Source of the DNA: Paenibacillus sp. R14(2021)
GTDB lineage: Bacteria > Bacillota > Bacilli > Paenibacillales > Paenibacillaceae
Direction of reading: 5' to 3'
NCBI RefSeq assembly: GCF_019431355.1
Contig: NZ_CP080269.1
Span: 186,001-250,000 of the forward strand
Length of the DNA: 64,000 nt
Made by a program: the position numbers and the translations under genes. This document shows, one piece after another, positions 35,369 to 44,297 of this stretch. Within the stretch, counting starts at the first letter, position 1. The number at the start of each line of letters is the position of its first letter. The notes under the pieces are model-generated. The model ran no database searches. It was not told where the DNA came from and saw nothing but the letters and a program-made list of their open reading frames with translations.

Positions 35369-36697
35369 ATGTACTTTCACGGTACCAGTAAAATCAACGC
35401 ACAAGGTCATTTGGAAATCGGCGGGTGCGATACGTCAGATTTGGCGCAGCAGTTCGGCACACCTCTTTATATCGTAGACGAGGCGCTTATTCGTCAAAGA
35501 GCGCGTGAATATGTAGAATCGTTTCGTGCATCGGGGCTTAAATTCCAAGTCGCATACGCAAGCAAAGCGTTCAGTGTTATGGCTATGTGCTCCATTGCGG
35601 AGCAAGAAGGACTGTCCCTTGACGTCGTTTCCGACGGCGAGCTCTATACAGCGCTTAAAGCGGGCTTCCCGGCATCGCGCATTCACTTCCACGGCAACAA
35701 CAAGACGCCGGATGAAATCATCATGGCGCTTGACGCTAATATCGGCTGCTTCGTCGTCGATAATTTCAACGAGCTTTACCTGCTCAACGCCCTTGCCGGC
35801 GACAAAGGCAAGAAAGTGAACATCCTGCTTCGCATTACGCCTGGCGTCGAAGCGCATACGCATGACTATATTTCCACGGGACAAACCGATTCCAAGTTCG
35901 GTTTCGATTTGGGCAATGGAACGGCTTATCAAGCGATTCAAGAAGCCGTTTCCCAGCCGAACCTGGAGCTGCTCGGCGTACACTCCCACATCGGCTCGCA
36001 AATTTTCGAGGTGGAAGGCTTCGCGATGGCTGTCGATAAAGTAGCCGGCTTTGCCGTTCAAGTACGCAGCGAGCTGAATGTGACTTTCCGCGTCATCAAC
36101 CTTGGCGGCGGCTTCGGCATACGTTATGTAGAAGGCGACACGCCTCTACCCGTCTCGCAATACGTCAAAGCGATTACCGATGCCATCAAATCGAATTTCA
36201 CCGCTGCAAGCTATCCGATGCCTGAAATTTGGGTTGAGCCGGGCCGCAGCATGGTCGGCGATGCCGGTACGACGCTGTACACGGTAGGGACAAGCAAAGA
36301 CATCCCTGGCGTACGCAAATATATCGCCGTTGACGGCGGTATGACGGACAACCCTCGTCCTGCGCTGTATGAGTCCAAGTACGAGGCTGTGCTTGCAAAC
36401 CGCGCAAATGAGCCGGTTGTCGAAACGGTTACGGTAGCCGGCAAATGCTGCGAGAGTGGCGATAAACTGATTATCGATCTAGAGCTGCCGAAAGCAAACA
36501 GCGGCGACCTGCTTGCCGTATTCTGTACAGGCGCGTACAATTATGCAATGGCGAGCAACTACAACCGCATTCGCCGTCCGGCTGTCGTCTTCGTCAAAGA
36601 CGGCGCAGCCGATGTAGCCGTCAAACGCGAATCGCTTGACGATATCGTCGGCAATGACGTTATTCCGGCACGCCTGCAAACGTCTGCGGTTAAATAA
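35369..36697 (+). CDS. lysA: Diaminopimelate decarboxylase
   Basis: 442 residues. It makes L-lysine from meso-diaminopimelate, the last step of lysine synthesis. The PLP-binding Lys is in [14 protein letters not shown] (about residue 62). [40 protein letters not shown] and the active-site Cys motif AGKCCESGD are all present. In B. subtilis lysA also follows spoVAF. No lysine riboswitch was recognised in the 135 bases upstream; a TATACT at 35301-35306 may be a -10. Confidence 0.96.
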   Translation: MYFHGTSKINAQGHLEIGGCDTSDLAQQFGTPLYIVDEALIRQRAREYVESFRASGLKFQVAYASKAFSVMAMCSIAEQEGLSLDVVSDGELYTALKAGFPASRIHFHGNNKTPDEIIMALDANIGCFVVDNFNELYLLNALAGDKGKKVNILLRITPGVEAHTHDYISTGQTDSKFGFDLGNGTAYQAIQEAVSQPNLELLGVHSHIGSQIFEVEGFAMAVDKVAGFAVQVRSELNVTFRVINLGGGFGIRYVEGDTPLPVSQYVKAITDAIKSNFTAASYPMPEIWVEPGRSMVGDAGTTLYTVGTSKDIPGVRKYIAVDGGMTDNPRPALYESKYEAVLANRANEPVVETVTVAGKCCESGDKLIIDLELPKANSGDLLAVFCTGAYNYAMASNYNRIRRPAVVFVKDGAADVAVKRESLDDIVGNDVIPARLQTSAVK

Positions 36698-36725
36698 CAG
36701 TTTCGACAGGAGGCAATACATTTTC

Positions 36726-37157
36726 ATGGCTAAACAAGCAAAAATCACCATGTCAAACGGAGCAGAGGTTTATCTGGATCTGTTTGAAAACGATGCACCG
36801 AACACGGTTGCAAATTTCGAAAAGCTGGTAAATGAAGGCTTCTACAACGGCCTTGTTTTCCACCGCGTTATCCCTGGGTTCGTTGCGCAGGGCGGATGCC
36901 CTACTGGCACAGGCACGGGCGGCCCAGGCTACACGATCGATTGTGAAATCAACCCGAACAAGCACGAGCGCGGAGCGCTTGCAATGGCGCATGCCGGCCG
37001 CAATACGGGCGGAAGCCAGTTCTACATCGTATATCAGCCGCAGCCGCATCTGGACGGCGCTCATACGGTCTTCGGTAAAGTGACGAAAGGCATGGAGCAT
37101 GTCGATGCATTGAAAGGCCGCGACAAAATGGAAAAAGTTGAAATTTTGAGCGTCTAA
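36726..37157 (+). CDS. ppiB: Peptidyl-prolyl cis-trans isomerase (cyclophilin type)
   Basis: 143 residues from the ATG at 36726 behind AGGAGG. It has the cyclophilin core: [18 protein letters not shown] with the catalytic Arg, [18 protein letters not shown], and [16 protein letters not shown]. There is no signal peptide, so it is cytoplasmic. It assists protein folding at proline bonds. It sits between lysA and the rib operon, as in B. subtilis, and ends before a terminator. Confidence 0.96.
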   Translation: MAKQAKITMSNGAEVYLDLFENDAPNTVANFEKLVNEGFYNGLVFHRVIPGFVAQGGCPTGTGTGGPGYTIDCEINPNKHERGALAMAHAGRNTGGSQFYIVYQPQPHLDGAHTVFGKVTKGMEHVDALKGRDKMEKVEILSV

Positions 37158-37165
37158 GCTAACAG

Positions 37166-37205
37166 CCCGCAGCTTGTGGAGAAAATCCGCAGCTGCGGGT
37201 TTTTT
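37166..37205 (+). terminator. Terminator after ppiB
   Basis: CCCGCAGCT pairs with AGCTGCGGG, inner GGA pairs with TCC, and TTTTTT follows. Confidence 0.9.
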
Positions 37206-37262
37206 GATGCGGTTCCAAGTCGAGGATTGGAATCGCTTGCAAATGTATTCCAACAAAATTGG

Positions 37263-37291
37263 TTGCATTTTCGATGGTGAAGTGGTAACAT
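37263..37291 (+). promoter_or_regulatory. Candidate SigA promoter of the rib operon
   Basis: TTGCAT, a 17-base spacer and TAACAT, about 22 bases before the FMN riboswitch. Confidence 0.5.
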
Positions 37292-37312
37292 TTCCACAAA
37301 AGTATTTGCGAC

Positions 37313-37514
37313 TTTCCTTCGGGGTCGGGTGAAATTCCCAACCGGCGGTGATCAAAGAGTGAAGCTGTCCATACGTGAACAGCCTCCGTGAACTTTGTCA
37401 GTCCGTGACCCGGCTCGCAAGCGTGCAGTTCCTTCTAGGGAATGCAAGGCTGCTTGACGGTGGACCTGGTGTAAATCCGGGACCGACAGTATAGTCTGGA
37501 TGGGAGAAGGAGAC
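37313..37514 (+). promoter_or_regulatory. FMN riboswitch (RFN element)
   Basis: The conserved RFN blocks appear in order: CCTTCGGGG, GGGTGAAATTCCC, AACCGGCGGT, CAGTCCGTGACCC, GGTGTAAATCCGGGACCGAC, then AGTATAGTCTGGATGGGAGA and AGGA. An extra stem-loop of about 40 bases is inserted in the variable arm (37401-37455). It binds FMN and turns down the rib genes. It lies in a 510-base leader that holds no other gene. Confidence 0.96.
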
Positions 37515-37627
37515 GTATCGCGAATTCCATTTGGTCATTTCTTGTCAACTTTGTTCTTTTTTTCACAAGGTTGTCAGGTTTGTTTGAATGTGTCTTCGAA
37601 TCCGTCCCTTTATGATTTACGATACCC

Positions 37628-37665
37628 ATCACCCCGTTGGCGTCCATAGCCGAGGGGTGATTTTT
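37628..37665 (+). terminator. Riboswitch expression platform: terminator that also covers the ribD ribosome site
   Basis: ATCACCCC pairs with GGGGTGAT, extended by TTGGC / GCCGA, then TTTTT. The 3' arm is also the only good Shine-Dalgarno sequence (GAGGGGTGA, 37652-37660) for the ribD ATG at 37669. The hairpin can therefore stop transcription and block translation. Confidence 0.82.
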
Positions 37666-37668
37666 GTT

Positions 37669-38799
37669 ATGACGATCGATGTTTTGAGCGATGAAACGTA
37701 CATGCGCCTCGCGCTGGACATGGCTTCCAAAGCGAAGGGACAGACCGATATTAATCCTGTCGTCGGCTGCGTGATTGTGAATGACGGCCGTATTGTTGGA
37801 CTAGGCGCGCATCTTCGGCGCGGCGAGGGTCACGCAGAGGTCCATGCGCTTCGAATGGCCGGCGACCAAGCGGAAGGAGCCACAGCCTATGTGACGCTGG
37901 AGCCTTGCAGCCATCATGGGCGAACGCCGCCTTGCTGCGACCGTCTCATCGAAGCGAAGGTGGCACGCGTCGTCGTCGCTTGTACCGATCCCAATCCGCA
38001 GGTTGCGGGACGGGGAATCAATCGACTTCGCGAAGCGGGGATTAGCGTCGAGGTCGGCTTGCTCGAACAAGAATCGATGCGCATGAACGAGGCGTTCAAC
38101 AAGTTCATTGTAACGCGGCTGCCTTATGTCACGATGAAATCCGCGATGACGCTGGACGGCAAGTTGGCGGCAAAGACAGGCGACAGCCGGTACGTAAGCG
38201 GGCCGCGGGCTAGAGAGATGACGCACACGCTGCGGCATCAGCATATGGGCATCATGGTCGGTGTCGGAACGGCGCTGGCGGATGATCCCGAGCTAACGAC
38301 TCGATTATCGGTTCCTGCCGTTCATCCTGTACGCATCGTAGTGGATTCCAAGCTTCGGCTGCCGCTGCAAGCTAGGCTGCTTCAGGACAAGACGGCTTCA
38401 GTAATCGTCTTGACGGTGGAGGGCGCCGATCCTGCGAAGCGGGCGGCGCTGGAAGCGGCAGGGGCGGAAGTGATCGCATGCGGCGAAGGAAGCCGGGTAG
38501 ATCTGCTTCTGGCCATGGGCAAGCTTGGCGAACGCGAAATCGGCTCGATCCTGCTGGAAGGGGGAGGCAAGCTGAACGGCGCGATGCTTGCGCTTGGCTT
38601 GATCGATAAGCTGCAGCTCTTTATCGCCCCTAAAGTCATTGGCGGCGCTGCATCCCCTTCCGTGTTCGAATTCGAAGGATTTGAGAAGATGGCGGATGCA
38701 ATTCCGTTCAGACAGGTTCATGTCGAGCAGGTTGGCGAGGATCTCTATCTCAGCGGTTATCCCAATTACGCTTCAAGCGACCGTTCAAACGGAGCATAG
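37669..38799 (+). CDS. ribD: Bifunctional riboflavin deaminase/reductase RibD
   Basis: 376 residues from the ATG at 37669; the longer frame to 37588 would start inside the leader. The N-terminal deaminase has the zinc site HAEVHALRMAG and EPCSHHGRTPPCC (about residues 50-85). The C-terminal reductase begins near residue 145 (YVTMKSAMTLDGKLAAKTGD) and includes ILLEGGGKLNGAML. It converts the second and third intermediates of riboflavin synthesis. It is the first gene of the FMN-controlled operon ribD-ribE-ribBA-ribH. Confidence 0.95.
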   Translation: MTIDVLSDETYMRLALDMASKAKGQTDINPVVGCVIVNDGRIVGLGAHLRRGEGHAEVHALRMAGDQAEGATAYVTLEPCSHHGRTPPCCDRLIEAKVARVVVACTDPNPQVAGRGINRLREAGISVEVGLLEQESMRMNEAFNKFIVTRLPYVTMKSAMTLDGKLAAKTGDSRYVSGPRAREMTHTLRHQHMGIMVGVGTALADDPELTTRLSVPAVHPVRIVVDSKLRLPLQARLLQDKTASVIVLTVEGADPAKRAALEAAGAEVIACGEGSRVDLLLAMGKLGEREIGSILLEGGGKLNGAMLALGLIDKLQLFIAPKVIGGAASPSVFEFEGFEKMADAIPFRQVHVEQVGEDLYLSGYPNYASSDRSNGA

Positions 38800-38859
38800 G
38801 AGCAGACGGATTGCCAATAATAAGCATATGAACTGTGGAAGCCGGAGAGGAGGAAAGCC

Positions 38860-39543
38860 ATGTTTACGGGACTCATTGAAGAAATCGGCAAGCTGAAGCG
38901 TTCTTTCAAGCAGGGCGAAGCGATGCTCATCATTATCGAAGCCTCCCGCGTACTGAAAGGCGTCATGATCGGAGACAGCATCTCCGTTAACGGCGTTTGC
39001 TTGACGGTCACTGCGTTTGACGGATCTTCCTTCACCGTAGACGTCATGCCTCAAACCTACCGCCATTCCAATTTGAAGGATATCCGCCCAGGCGAGTCCG
39101 TCAATCTGGAACGCGCGATGCAGGCAGGCGGTCGATTCGGCGGCCATATCGTGCAAGGACATGTGGACGGCATCGGCAAGATTATCTCCAGAACGAATGA
39201 TGCCAACGCGGTCGTGTTCACCATTCGCCCGCATGACGGCAAGCTGATGCGTTACGTTATTCCACAAGGCTCCGTCACGCTTGATGGTATCAGCCTGACG
39301 GTTGTGGCAGCCGATCATGACAGCTTCATGGTGTCGATTATCCCGCACACCTTGAAGGAAACGGCTTTGCAGCATAAAGGACCGGGCGGCGAAATTAACG
39401 TCGAATGCGACGTGCTTGGCAAGTACGTCGACCACTTGCTGCACTTCAAGGGCGGCGGCGATGATGCAGGCGAGGACAAGGGTAAGCCGGAGAGCGGAAG
39501 TAAGCTGACGGCGGCGTTTCTCGCGGAGAATGGATTTTTCTAA
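38860..39543 (+). CDS. ribE: Riboflavin synthase alpha subunit
   Basis: 227 residues behind GAGGAGGAAAG. Two tandem lumazine-binding barrels are visible, the first starting MFTGLIEEIGKL and the second GRFGGHIVQGHVDGIGKI near residue 90. It joins two 6,7-dimethyl-8-ribityllumazine molecules to give riboflavin. The C-terminal ~20 residues (after HFKGGGDDAGEDKGK) are a charged tail beyond the usual fold. It is the second gene of the rib operon. Confidence 0.95.
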   Translation: MFTGLIEEIGKLKRSFKQGEAMLIIIEASRVLKGVMIGDSISVNGVCLTVTAFDGSSFTVDVMPQTYRHSNLKDIRPGESVNLERAMQAGGRFGGHIVQGHVDGIGKIISRTNDANAVVFTIRPHDGKLMRYVIPQGSVTLDGISLTVVAADHDSFMVSIIPHTLKETALQHKGPGGEINVECDVLGKYVDHLLHFKGGGDDAGEDKGKPESGSKLTAAFLAENGFF

Positions 39544-39591
39544 ACAGTTGACAGATAGGCCATAGATAGTTAGCGAAGGAGTGAAGCAGTG

Positions 39592-40842
39592 ATGAGCGAC
39601 AAGCACGGTGCAGCGAACGGCCAATCCATATTGGACCCAATTGAAGAAGCGATTTACGATTTGATGCTTGGTAAAGCGATTATCGTCGTCGATGACGAAG
39701 ACCGCGAGAATGAGGGCGACTTGATTGCCCTGGCCAGCAAAGCCACACCGGAAATTATCAATTTCATGATCACCGAAGGGCGCGGTTTGGTATGCATCCC
39801 GATTACCCAGGAGCGTGCGGAGGAGCTTGATTTGCCGCCAATGGTTCAGCGCAATACCGATTATCATGGCACGGCATTCACTGTGTCCGTCGATCACTCA
39901 TCGACGACGACGGGAATCTCGGCTTACGAGCGTTCCCAGACGGTGAAGGCGCTGATCGATCCGAACACGAAGGCTGCGGATTTCCGCCGTCCGGGACACA
40001 TCTTCCCGCTGATCGCGAAGAAGGGCGGCGTCCTAAGACGCGCAGGCCACACGGAAGCAGCGATTGACTTGGCCCGGATGTGCGGCTCTGCTCCGGCGGC
40101 GGTCATTTGCGAAATCATTAAGGAAGACGGCTCCATGGCTCGTCTGCCGGATCTGATTGAATTCAAAGAAAAGCACGGTCTGAAGCTGATCTCGATCCAA
40201 GAAATGATTCATTACCGCAACGAGAAAGAGAACTTGGTGGAGCGGGCCGTCGAAGTGAACCTGCCGACGGATTATGGCGTATTCCGCGCGATTGCCTACA
40301 CAAACGAAGTCGACAACAAGGAACATGTCGCTTTGGTGAAAGGCGATATCGATCCATCGAAGCCAACGCTTGTGCGCGTCCACTCGGAATGTCTCACTGG
40401 CGATGTGTTTCATTCCCACCGCTGCGACTGCGGTCCACAGCTGGGCGCTGCCCTGCGTCAAATCAATGAAGCTGGCAACGGGGTGCTGCTCTATATGCGC
40501 CAAGAAGGCCGCGGAATTGGCCTGATCAACAAATTGAAGGCCTATCAGCTGCAGGAGCAGGGAATGGATACCGTGGACGCGAATATTAAGTTGGGCTTTG
40601 CTCCTGATTTGCGCGACTACGGCATCGGTGCTCAAATCTTGAAGGATCTTGGCATCAGCCAAATGCGGCTGTTGACGAATAATCCGCGCAAAATCCGCGG
40701 TTTGGAAGGCTATGGACTTGAGGTCGTGGAACGCGTACCGATTCAAATGGATAGCAATGTAGACAATGATCAATATCTGCACACCAAAAAAGACAAATTG
40801 GGCCATATGCTCAAATTTGACGATAAATCAAACAACATCTAA
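39592..40842 (+). CDS. ribBA: Bifunctional DHBP synthase / GTP cyclohydrolase II (RibBA)
   Basis: 416 residues from the ATG at 39592 behind AAGGAGTG. The N-terminal half is 3,4-dihydroxy-2-butanone 4-phosphate synthase ([16 protein letters not shown] and [15 protein letters not shown]). The C-terminal half is GTP cyclohydrolase II, with zinc Cys residues in [19 protein letters not shown] and the loop [19 protein letters not shown]. It supplies both entry branches of riboflavin synthesis. The spacing to ribE is 48 bases, so the genes are co-transcribed. Confidence 0.96.
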   Translation: MSDKHGAANGQSILDPIEEAIYDLMLGKAIIVVDDEDRENEGDLIALASKATPEIINFMITEGRGLVCIPITQERAEELDLPPMVQRNTDYHGTAFTVSVDHSSTTTGISAYERSQTVKALIDPNTKAADFRRPGHIFPLIAKKGGVLRRAGHTEAAIDLARMCGSAPAAVICEIIKEDGSMARLPDLIEFKEKHGLKLISIQEMIHYRNEKENLVERAVEVNLPTDYGVFRAIAYTNEVDNKEHVALVKGDIDPSKPTLVRVHSECLTGDVFHSHRCDCGPQLGAALRQINEAGNGVLLYMRQEGRGIGLINKLKAYQLQEQGMDTVDANIKLGFAPDLRDYGIGAQILKDLGISQMRLLTNNPRKIRGLEGYGLEVVERVPIQMDSNVDNDQYLHTKKDKLGHMLKFDDKSNNI

Positions 40843-40890
40843 CCCTAACAACACCTTGGGTAGTGTACAATCAGAGAGGATGAAGAAGAA

Positions 40891-41361
40891 ATGCCGCATG
40901 TATATGAAGGACATTTAATTTCCGAAGGTTTAAAATATGGTGTAGTCGTAGGACGCTTCAACGAGTTTATCTCCGGTAAGCTGCTGAGCGGCGCGCTGGA
41001 CGCGTTCAAACGCCACGGCGCTGAAGACAACGAAGTCGAAATCGCATGGGTGCCGGGCGCATTCGAAATTCCGCTGATCGCGCAAAAAATGGCCGAGAGC
41101 GGCAAATACGACGCCGTCATCACCCTTGGCGCCGTTATCCGGGGGTCAACGCCTCACTTCGACTATGTCTGCAACGAAGCGGCGAAAGGCGTCAATGCAG
41201 TGGGACTGAAAACCGGCGTACCGACTATATTCGGCGTCCTGACAGTAGACTCCATCGAGCAAGCAATCGAGCGTGCAGGCACGAAAGCCGGCAACAAAGG
41301 CTGGGAAGCGGCAGTGACCGCCATCGAGATGGCGAACCTGACGAAAGTGCTTAAAGGCTAA
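40891..41361 (+). CDS. ribH: 6,7-dimethyl-8-ribityllumazine synthase
   Basis: 156 residues, normal length. Motifs include [37 protein letters not shown] and [20 protein letters not shown] with the catalytic His, then [20 protein letters not shown]. It condenses the RibA and RibB branch products to lumazine in 60-subunit capsids. It is the last gene of the rib operon; scpA starts 44 bases later with its own ribosome site and may be read through. Confidence 0.96.
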   Translation: MPHVYEGHLISEGLKYGVVVGRFNEFISGKLLSGALDAFKRHGAEDNEVEIAWVPGAFEIPLIAQKMAESGKYDAVITLGAVIRGSTPHFDYVCNEAAKGVNAVGLKTGVPTIFGVLTVDSIEQAIERAGTKAGNKGWEAAVTAIEMANLTKVLKG

Positions 41362-41405
41362 ACAAGCGGACATTACCAATTGTAGACTAGGAGTGGGCTT
41401 TCGCC

Positions 41406-42185
41406 ATGGCGGTGACCTATAAGCTGGATTCGTTCGAAGGACCGCTCGATCTTCTTCTTCACCTTATCGATAAGGCGGAAATCGACATTCATGAAGTGTC
41501 CATCAGTGAGATTACCGACCAGTATATGGACTACTTGAATGCGATGCAGGAGCTTGAGCTGGAGGTTACGAGCGAATTTCTCGTCATGGCGGCAACACTG
41601 CTGTCGATCAAGAGCAAACAGCTCCTTCCGAAGCCGCCTGTCATCGAAGATGATTACGAGGATTGGCCGGACGACGGATTGGATCCGCGCGATGAGCTCA
41701 TTGCAAAGCTCGTGGAGTATCGGAAGTATAAGCAGATCGCGGAGCAGCTGCGAGAACAAGAGCTGGAGCGCAGTCTTGTTTATACGAAGGAGCCCGAGGA
41801 TATGACCCCATTCATGAGGGTCGTGCCGGACAATCCGGTTAAGGGGCTCAGCGTACAAGATTTGATTGCGGCTTTTCAGAAGGCGCTCCGCAAATCGACG
41901 AGGCGCAACGTGATTGCGACCATTCACCGAGACGAAATTTCGGTGAAGGATCGGATTCGCGACATTGTCGCCGTTCTAAGGGAATTCGAAACGGTACGCT
42001 TCTCCAAGCTGATTCGCGACGATATGAGCCGCCATGAGGTGGTCGTAACGTTCCTGGCCCTGCTTGAACTGATGAAAATGAAACATATTCGCTGTTTCCA
42101 GCACAGCCTGTTTGATGATATCGTTGTGCATTGGAGGGGAGAAGCAGCTGATGGCGGATTATTCGAAGTTGAAGTCGATTATTGA
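41406..42185 (+). CDS. scpA: Segregation and condensation protein A
   Basis: 259 residues behind TAGGAGTGGG. The kleisin subunit of SMC-ScpAB begins with the family stretch YKLDSFEGPLDLLLHLIDKA. A coiled segment with VTSEFLVMAATLLSIKSKQL follows, and it ends with a winged helix (TFLALLELMKMKHIRCFQ). It bridges SMC heads in chromosome condensation. The end overlaps scpB by 35 bases. The position after ribH is conserved in B. subtilis. Confidence 0.96.
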   Translation: MAVTYKLDSFEGPLDLLLHLIDKAEIDIHEVSISEITDQYMDYLNAMQELELEVTSEFLVMAATLLSIKSKQLLPKPPVIEDDYEDWPDDGLDPRDELIAKLVEYRKYKQIAEQLREQELERSLVYTKEPEDMTPFMRVVPDNPVKGLSVQDLIAAFQKALRKSTRRNVIATIHRDEISVKDRIRDIVAVLREFETVRFSKLIRDDMSRHEVVVTFLALLELMKMKHIRCFQHSLFDDIVVHWRGEAADGGLFEVEVDY

Positions 42186-42831
42186 GGGACTGCTGTTTAT
42201 GGCAGGGGATGAAGGTTTGACGGCGAAGCAGCTGTCCGATATTTTGCAGCTGGACGCAGCCGTCGCCGCGGATCTTGCCAAAGATCTGATGAAGGACCTG
42301 AAATCCAAGAAACGCGGAATTCAGATGTCGCTTGTCGCCGGCGCTTACCGGTTGACGACGAATCCGGCCCACGCTGAATATTTTGAACGCATGGCTTATT
42401 CGCCGACGCGGGCAAGCTTGTCGCAAGCGGCGCTGGAGACCTTGTCCATCGTCGCGTACCGGCAGCCGATCACACGGGTAGAGATCGAAGAAATCCGAGG
42501 CGTCAAATGCGACCGCGCGCTTCAATCGCTGGTCAGCAAGGATCTGATCGAGGAAGTAGGCCGCGCTGAGCAGATCGGGCGTCCGATCTTATATGGGACG
42601 ACCAAATCGTTCCTAGACTATTTCGGCTTATCCGGGCTGGATGCACTGCCTGAACCGTCAGCGTTTACGGCCGACGACCTGGATGATCAGACGCAGCTTC
42701 TCTTCGAGAAGCTGGAAGGCCGCCAGATGACGCTTGAAGATATGCGTATGGCCGACTTGGACGCCGCGTTTGGCGACGATAACGAGGAACACTTGGAAGA
42801 GCTTGAAATCGAGCCTGCTTCAGAGAGATAG
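42151..42831 (+). CDS. scpB: Segregation and condensation protein B
   Basis: 226 residues from the ATG at 42151, inside the end of scpA, behind GGAGGGGAG. Two winged-helix domains are visible: KSIIEGLLFMAGDEGLTAKQ at the N-terminus, then LSQAALETLSIVAYRQPITR and IEEIRGVKCDRALQSLVSKD. The tail is acidic. ScpB dimers stabilise ScpA on SMC. Translational coupling to scpA is expected. Confidence 0.95.
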   Translation: MADYSKLKSIIEGLLFMAGDEGLTAKQLSDILQLDAAVAADLAKDLMKDLKSKKRGIQMSLVAGAYRLTTNPAHAEYFERMAYSPTRASLSQAALETLSIVAYRQPITRVEIEEIRGVKCDRALQSLVSKDLIEEVGRAEQIGRPILYGTTKSFLDYFGLSGLDALPEPSAFTADDLDDQTQLLFEKLEGRQMTLEDMRMADLDAAFGDDNEEHLEELEIEPASER

Positions 42832-42910
42832 TCTGGCAAGAATAAGAATGAGATTTGCATGCAAGGTCATACTATATCCGACCAATCAAGGGAAATGGGG
42901 GAACTCAGCC

Positions 42911-43606
42911 ATGCTTGGCTACCCGTTCGGATGGATGATCGCGGCAGGTCTCTTTTTTTTGCTCTTTCTCATCATAGCGCTCTCACCGGTTATCATTCGC
43001 GGACATGTGAAGCGCATTGGCGACGATGACGATGCGGAGCTCCGCATTCGCGCGCTGCTTGGCCTTGTCCATTACCACTGGCAGATGCCTGTGATGAAAT
43101 TAAAGGGCATGGGCATGGATTTGAAGCATGAGCTTACCGCTGAGAACATTTCTGACGCGAATAAAAATTCAGCAATGAAGCACGTGAATTCGAAGACAAT
43201 CATGCAATACCTTGCTTGGGCTAGAACGATGCTGACGCAAACGGACGATTTGCTGGGTTGGGTTCGAACCTCCCTCGGGCATGTCCACGTTACGGAATGG
43301 AAATGGACAAGCGTCGTCGGCACCGGAGATGCCATGTGGACCGCGATGGTGACAGGTATGGTCTGGTCGGTGAAGACGACCGCCATCGGCATCATCTCGC
43401 AGCTGATCCGATTGGATGCGGACCCCCAGCTTGCCGTGCAGCCGGTGTACCAGGAGGCTCATTTCTCGACAGAAGGCCAGTTTACGGCTAAAATTTCCGT
43501 CGGCTATGCCGTATACGCCGGACTTCGTCTGCTCCTCCAAATAAAGCGCGTTCCTGGAGCACCAAGCGGCTTTGGGGGTTGGCAGCGTATTTTGCTTCGC
43601 AGCTGA
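42911..43606 (+). CDS. DUF2953 membrane protein (YtfI-like)
   Basis: 231 residues from the ATG at 42911, preceded by AAATGGGGGAAC; the longer frame runs back into scpB and is not likely. One N-terminal helix (about residues 10-28) is followed by an extracytoplasmic or cytoplasmic beta-rich domain with EWKWTSVVGTGDAMWTAMVT, a DUF2953 pattern. In B. subtilis the equivalent ytfI lies directly upstream of ytfJ, and here too the next gene is gerW/ytfJ. Function is unknown; a sporulation link is inferred from this pairing. Confidence 0.8.
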   Translation: MLGYPFGWMIAAGLFFLLFLIIALSPVIIRGHVKRIGDDDDAELRIRALLGLVHYHWQMPVMKLKGMGMDLKHELTAENISDANKNSAMKHVNSKTIMQYLAWARTMLTQTDDLLGWVRTSLGHVHVTEWKWTSVVGTGDAMWTAMVTGMVWSVKTTAIGIISQLIRLDADPQLAVQPVYQEAHFSTEGQFTAKISVGYAVYAGLRLLLQIKRVPGAPSGFGGWQRILLRS

Positions 43607-43687
43607 TTACATAATGCGTTCCGCTCGAGGGAACCCTACAGAAGGCAAGGAGCAGCTTCCGATTTTGAAACAAGGAGGACTTTATTG

Positions 43688-44152
43688 ATGAATGACCATC
43701 CGATTCAAGGCTTAATGCAAACCGCGATGGAAAATATTAAAGAAATGGTCGACGTGAATACCATTGTCGGCGATCCTGTCCAAACGCCGGATGGCAGCGT
43801 CATTATGCCCATTTCCAAAGTAGGCTTTGGTTTCGTGGCAGGCGGCAGTGATATCCGCATGGGCGGCAGTGACAGCAACAGCGCAGGCAAGAACGGCGAT
43901 GCTCACAACGCATCGGTATCGCTCCCGTTTGGCGGCGGCAGCGGCGGCGGCGTATCCATTACGCCGATTGCGTTTCTCGTTGTCGGCACCCACGGCGTAC
44001 GCATTGTGCCGCTGGACAATCAAACGCATCTCATGGAACGTGTCCTCGATTCTGCACCGCAAATGTTTGACAAAATCCAGAACATGTTTCAAAAAAACCA
44101 TTCCGATGCAGATATGGACTCCATGCTTATCGACAGCATGGAAGTCCGCTGA
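43688..44152 (+). CDS. gerW: GerW family sporulation/germination protein (YtfJ)
   Basis: 154 residues from the ATG at 43688 behind AAGGAGGA. It starts with HPIQGLMQTAMENIKEMVDV and has DPVQTPDGSVIMPISKVGFG and a Gly/Ser-rich segment (SLPFGGGSGGGVSITPIAF), all family hallmarks. In Bacillus spores GerW is needed for normal germination by L-alanine and Ca-DPA. A GTATT-N18-CATAATG element at 43587-43616 could be a forespore promoter but has two mismatches. A strong terminator follows. Confidence 0.9.
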   Translation: MNDHPIQGLMQTAMENIKEMVDVNTIVGDPVQTPDGSVIMPISKVGFGFVAGGSDIRMGGSDSNSAGKNGDAHNASVSLPFGGGSGGGVSITPIAFLVVGTHGVRIVPLDNQTHLMERVLDSAPQMFDKIQNMFQKNHSDADMDSMLIDSMEVR

Positions 44153-44170
44153 CGCGTTGGTTACAGCGTG

Positions 44171-44211
44171 AAAAAAGCAAGCCGCCCCGGCAGGGGCGGC
44201 TTGTTTTTTTT
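44171..44211 (+). terminator. Terminator after gerW
   Basis: AAGCCGCCCC pairs with GGGGCGGCTT around a GGCA loop, flanked by A6 and T8, so it could work in both directions. Confidence 0.93.
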
Positions 44212-44222
44212 GGGACGGGTTG

Positions 44223-44250
44223 GGATATATATCTTCCCGCTTCATATACT
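44223..44250 (+). promoter_or_regulatory. Probable SigE promoter of dacB-spmA-spmB
   Basis: GGATATA, a 13-base spacer and CATATACT. The -10 octamer is identical to that of the spoIIM candidate. The dacB operon is SigE-dependent in B. subtilis. Confidence 0.5.
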
Positions 44251-44297
44251 TGTACAAGACGGATTACGACTTAGTGACATAATGAAGGAGGACATGT

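Noticed and set aside
38785-39897. 370-codon minus-strand frame opposite ribE and ribBA
   Set aside because: It is a shadow of two biosynthetic genes with shifted codon bias and no ribosome site.
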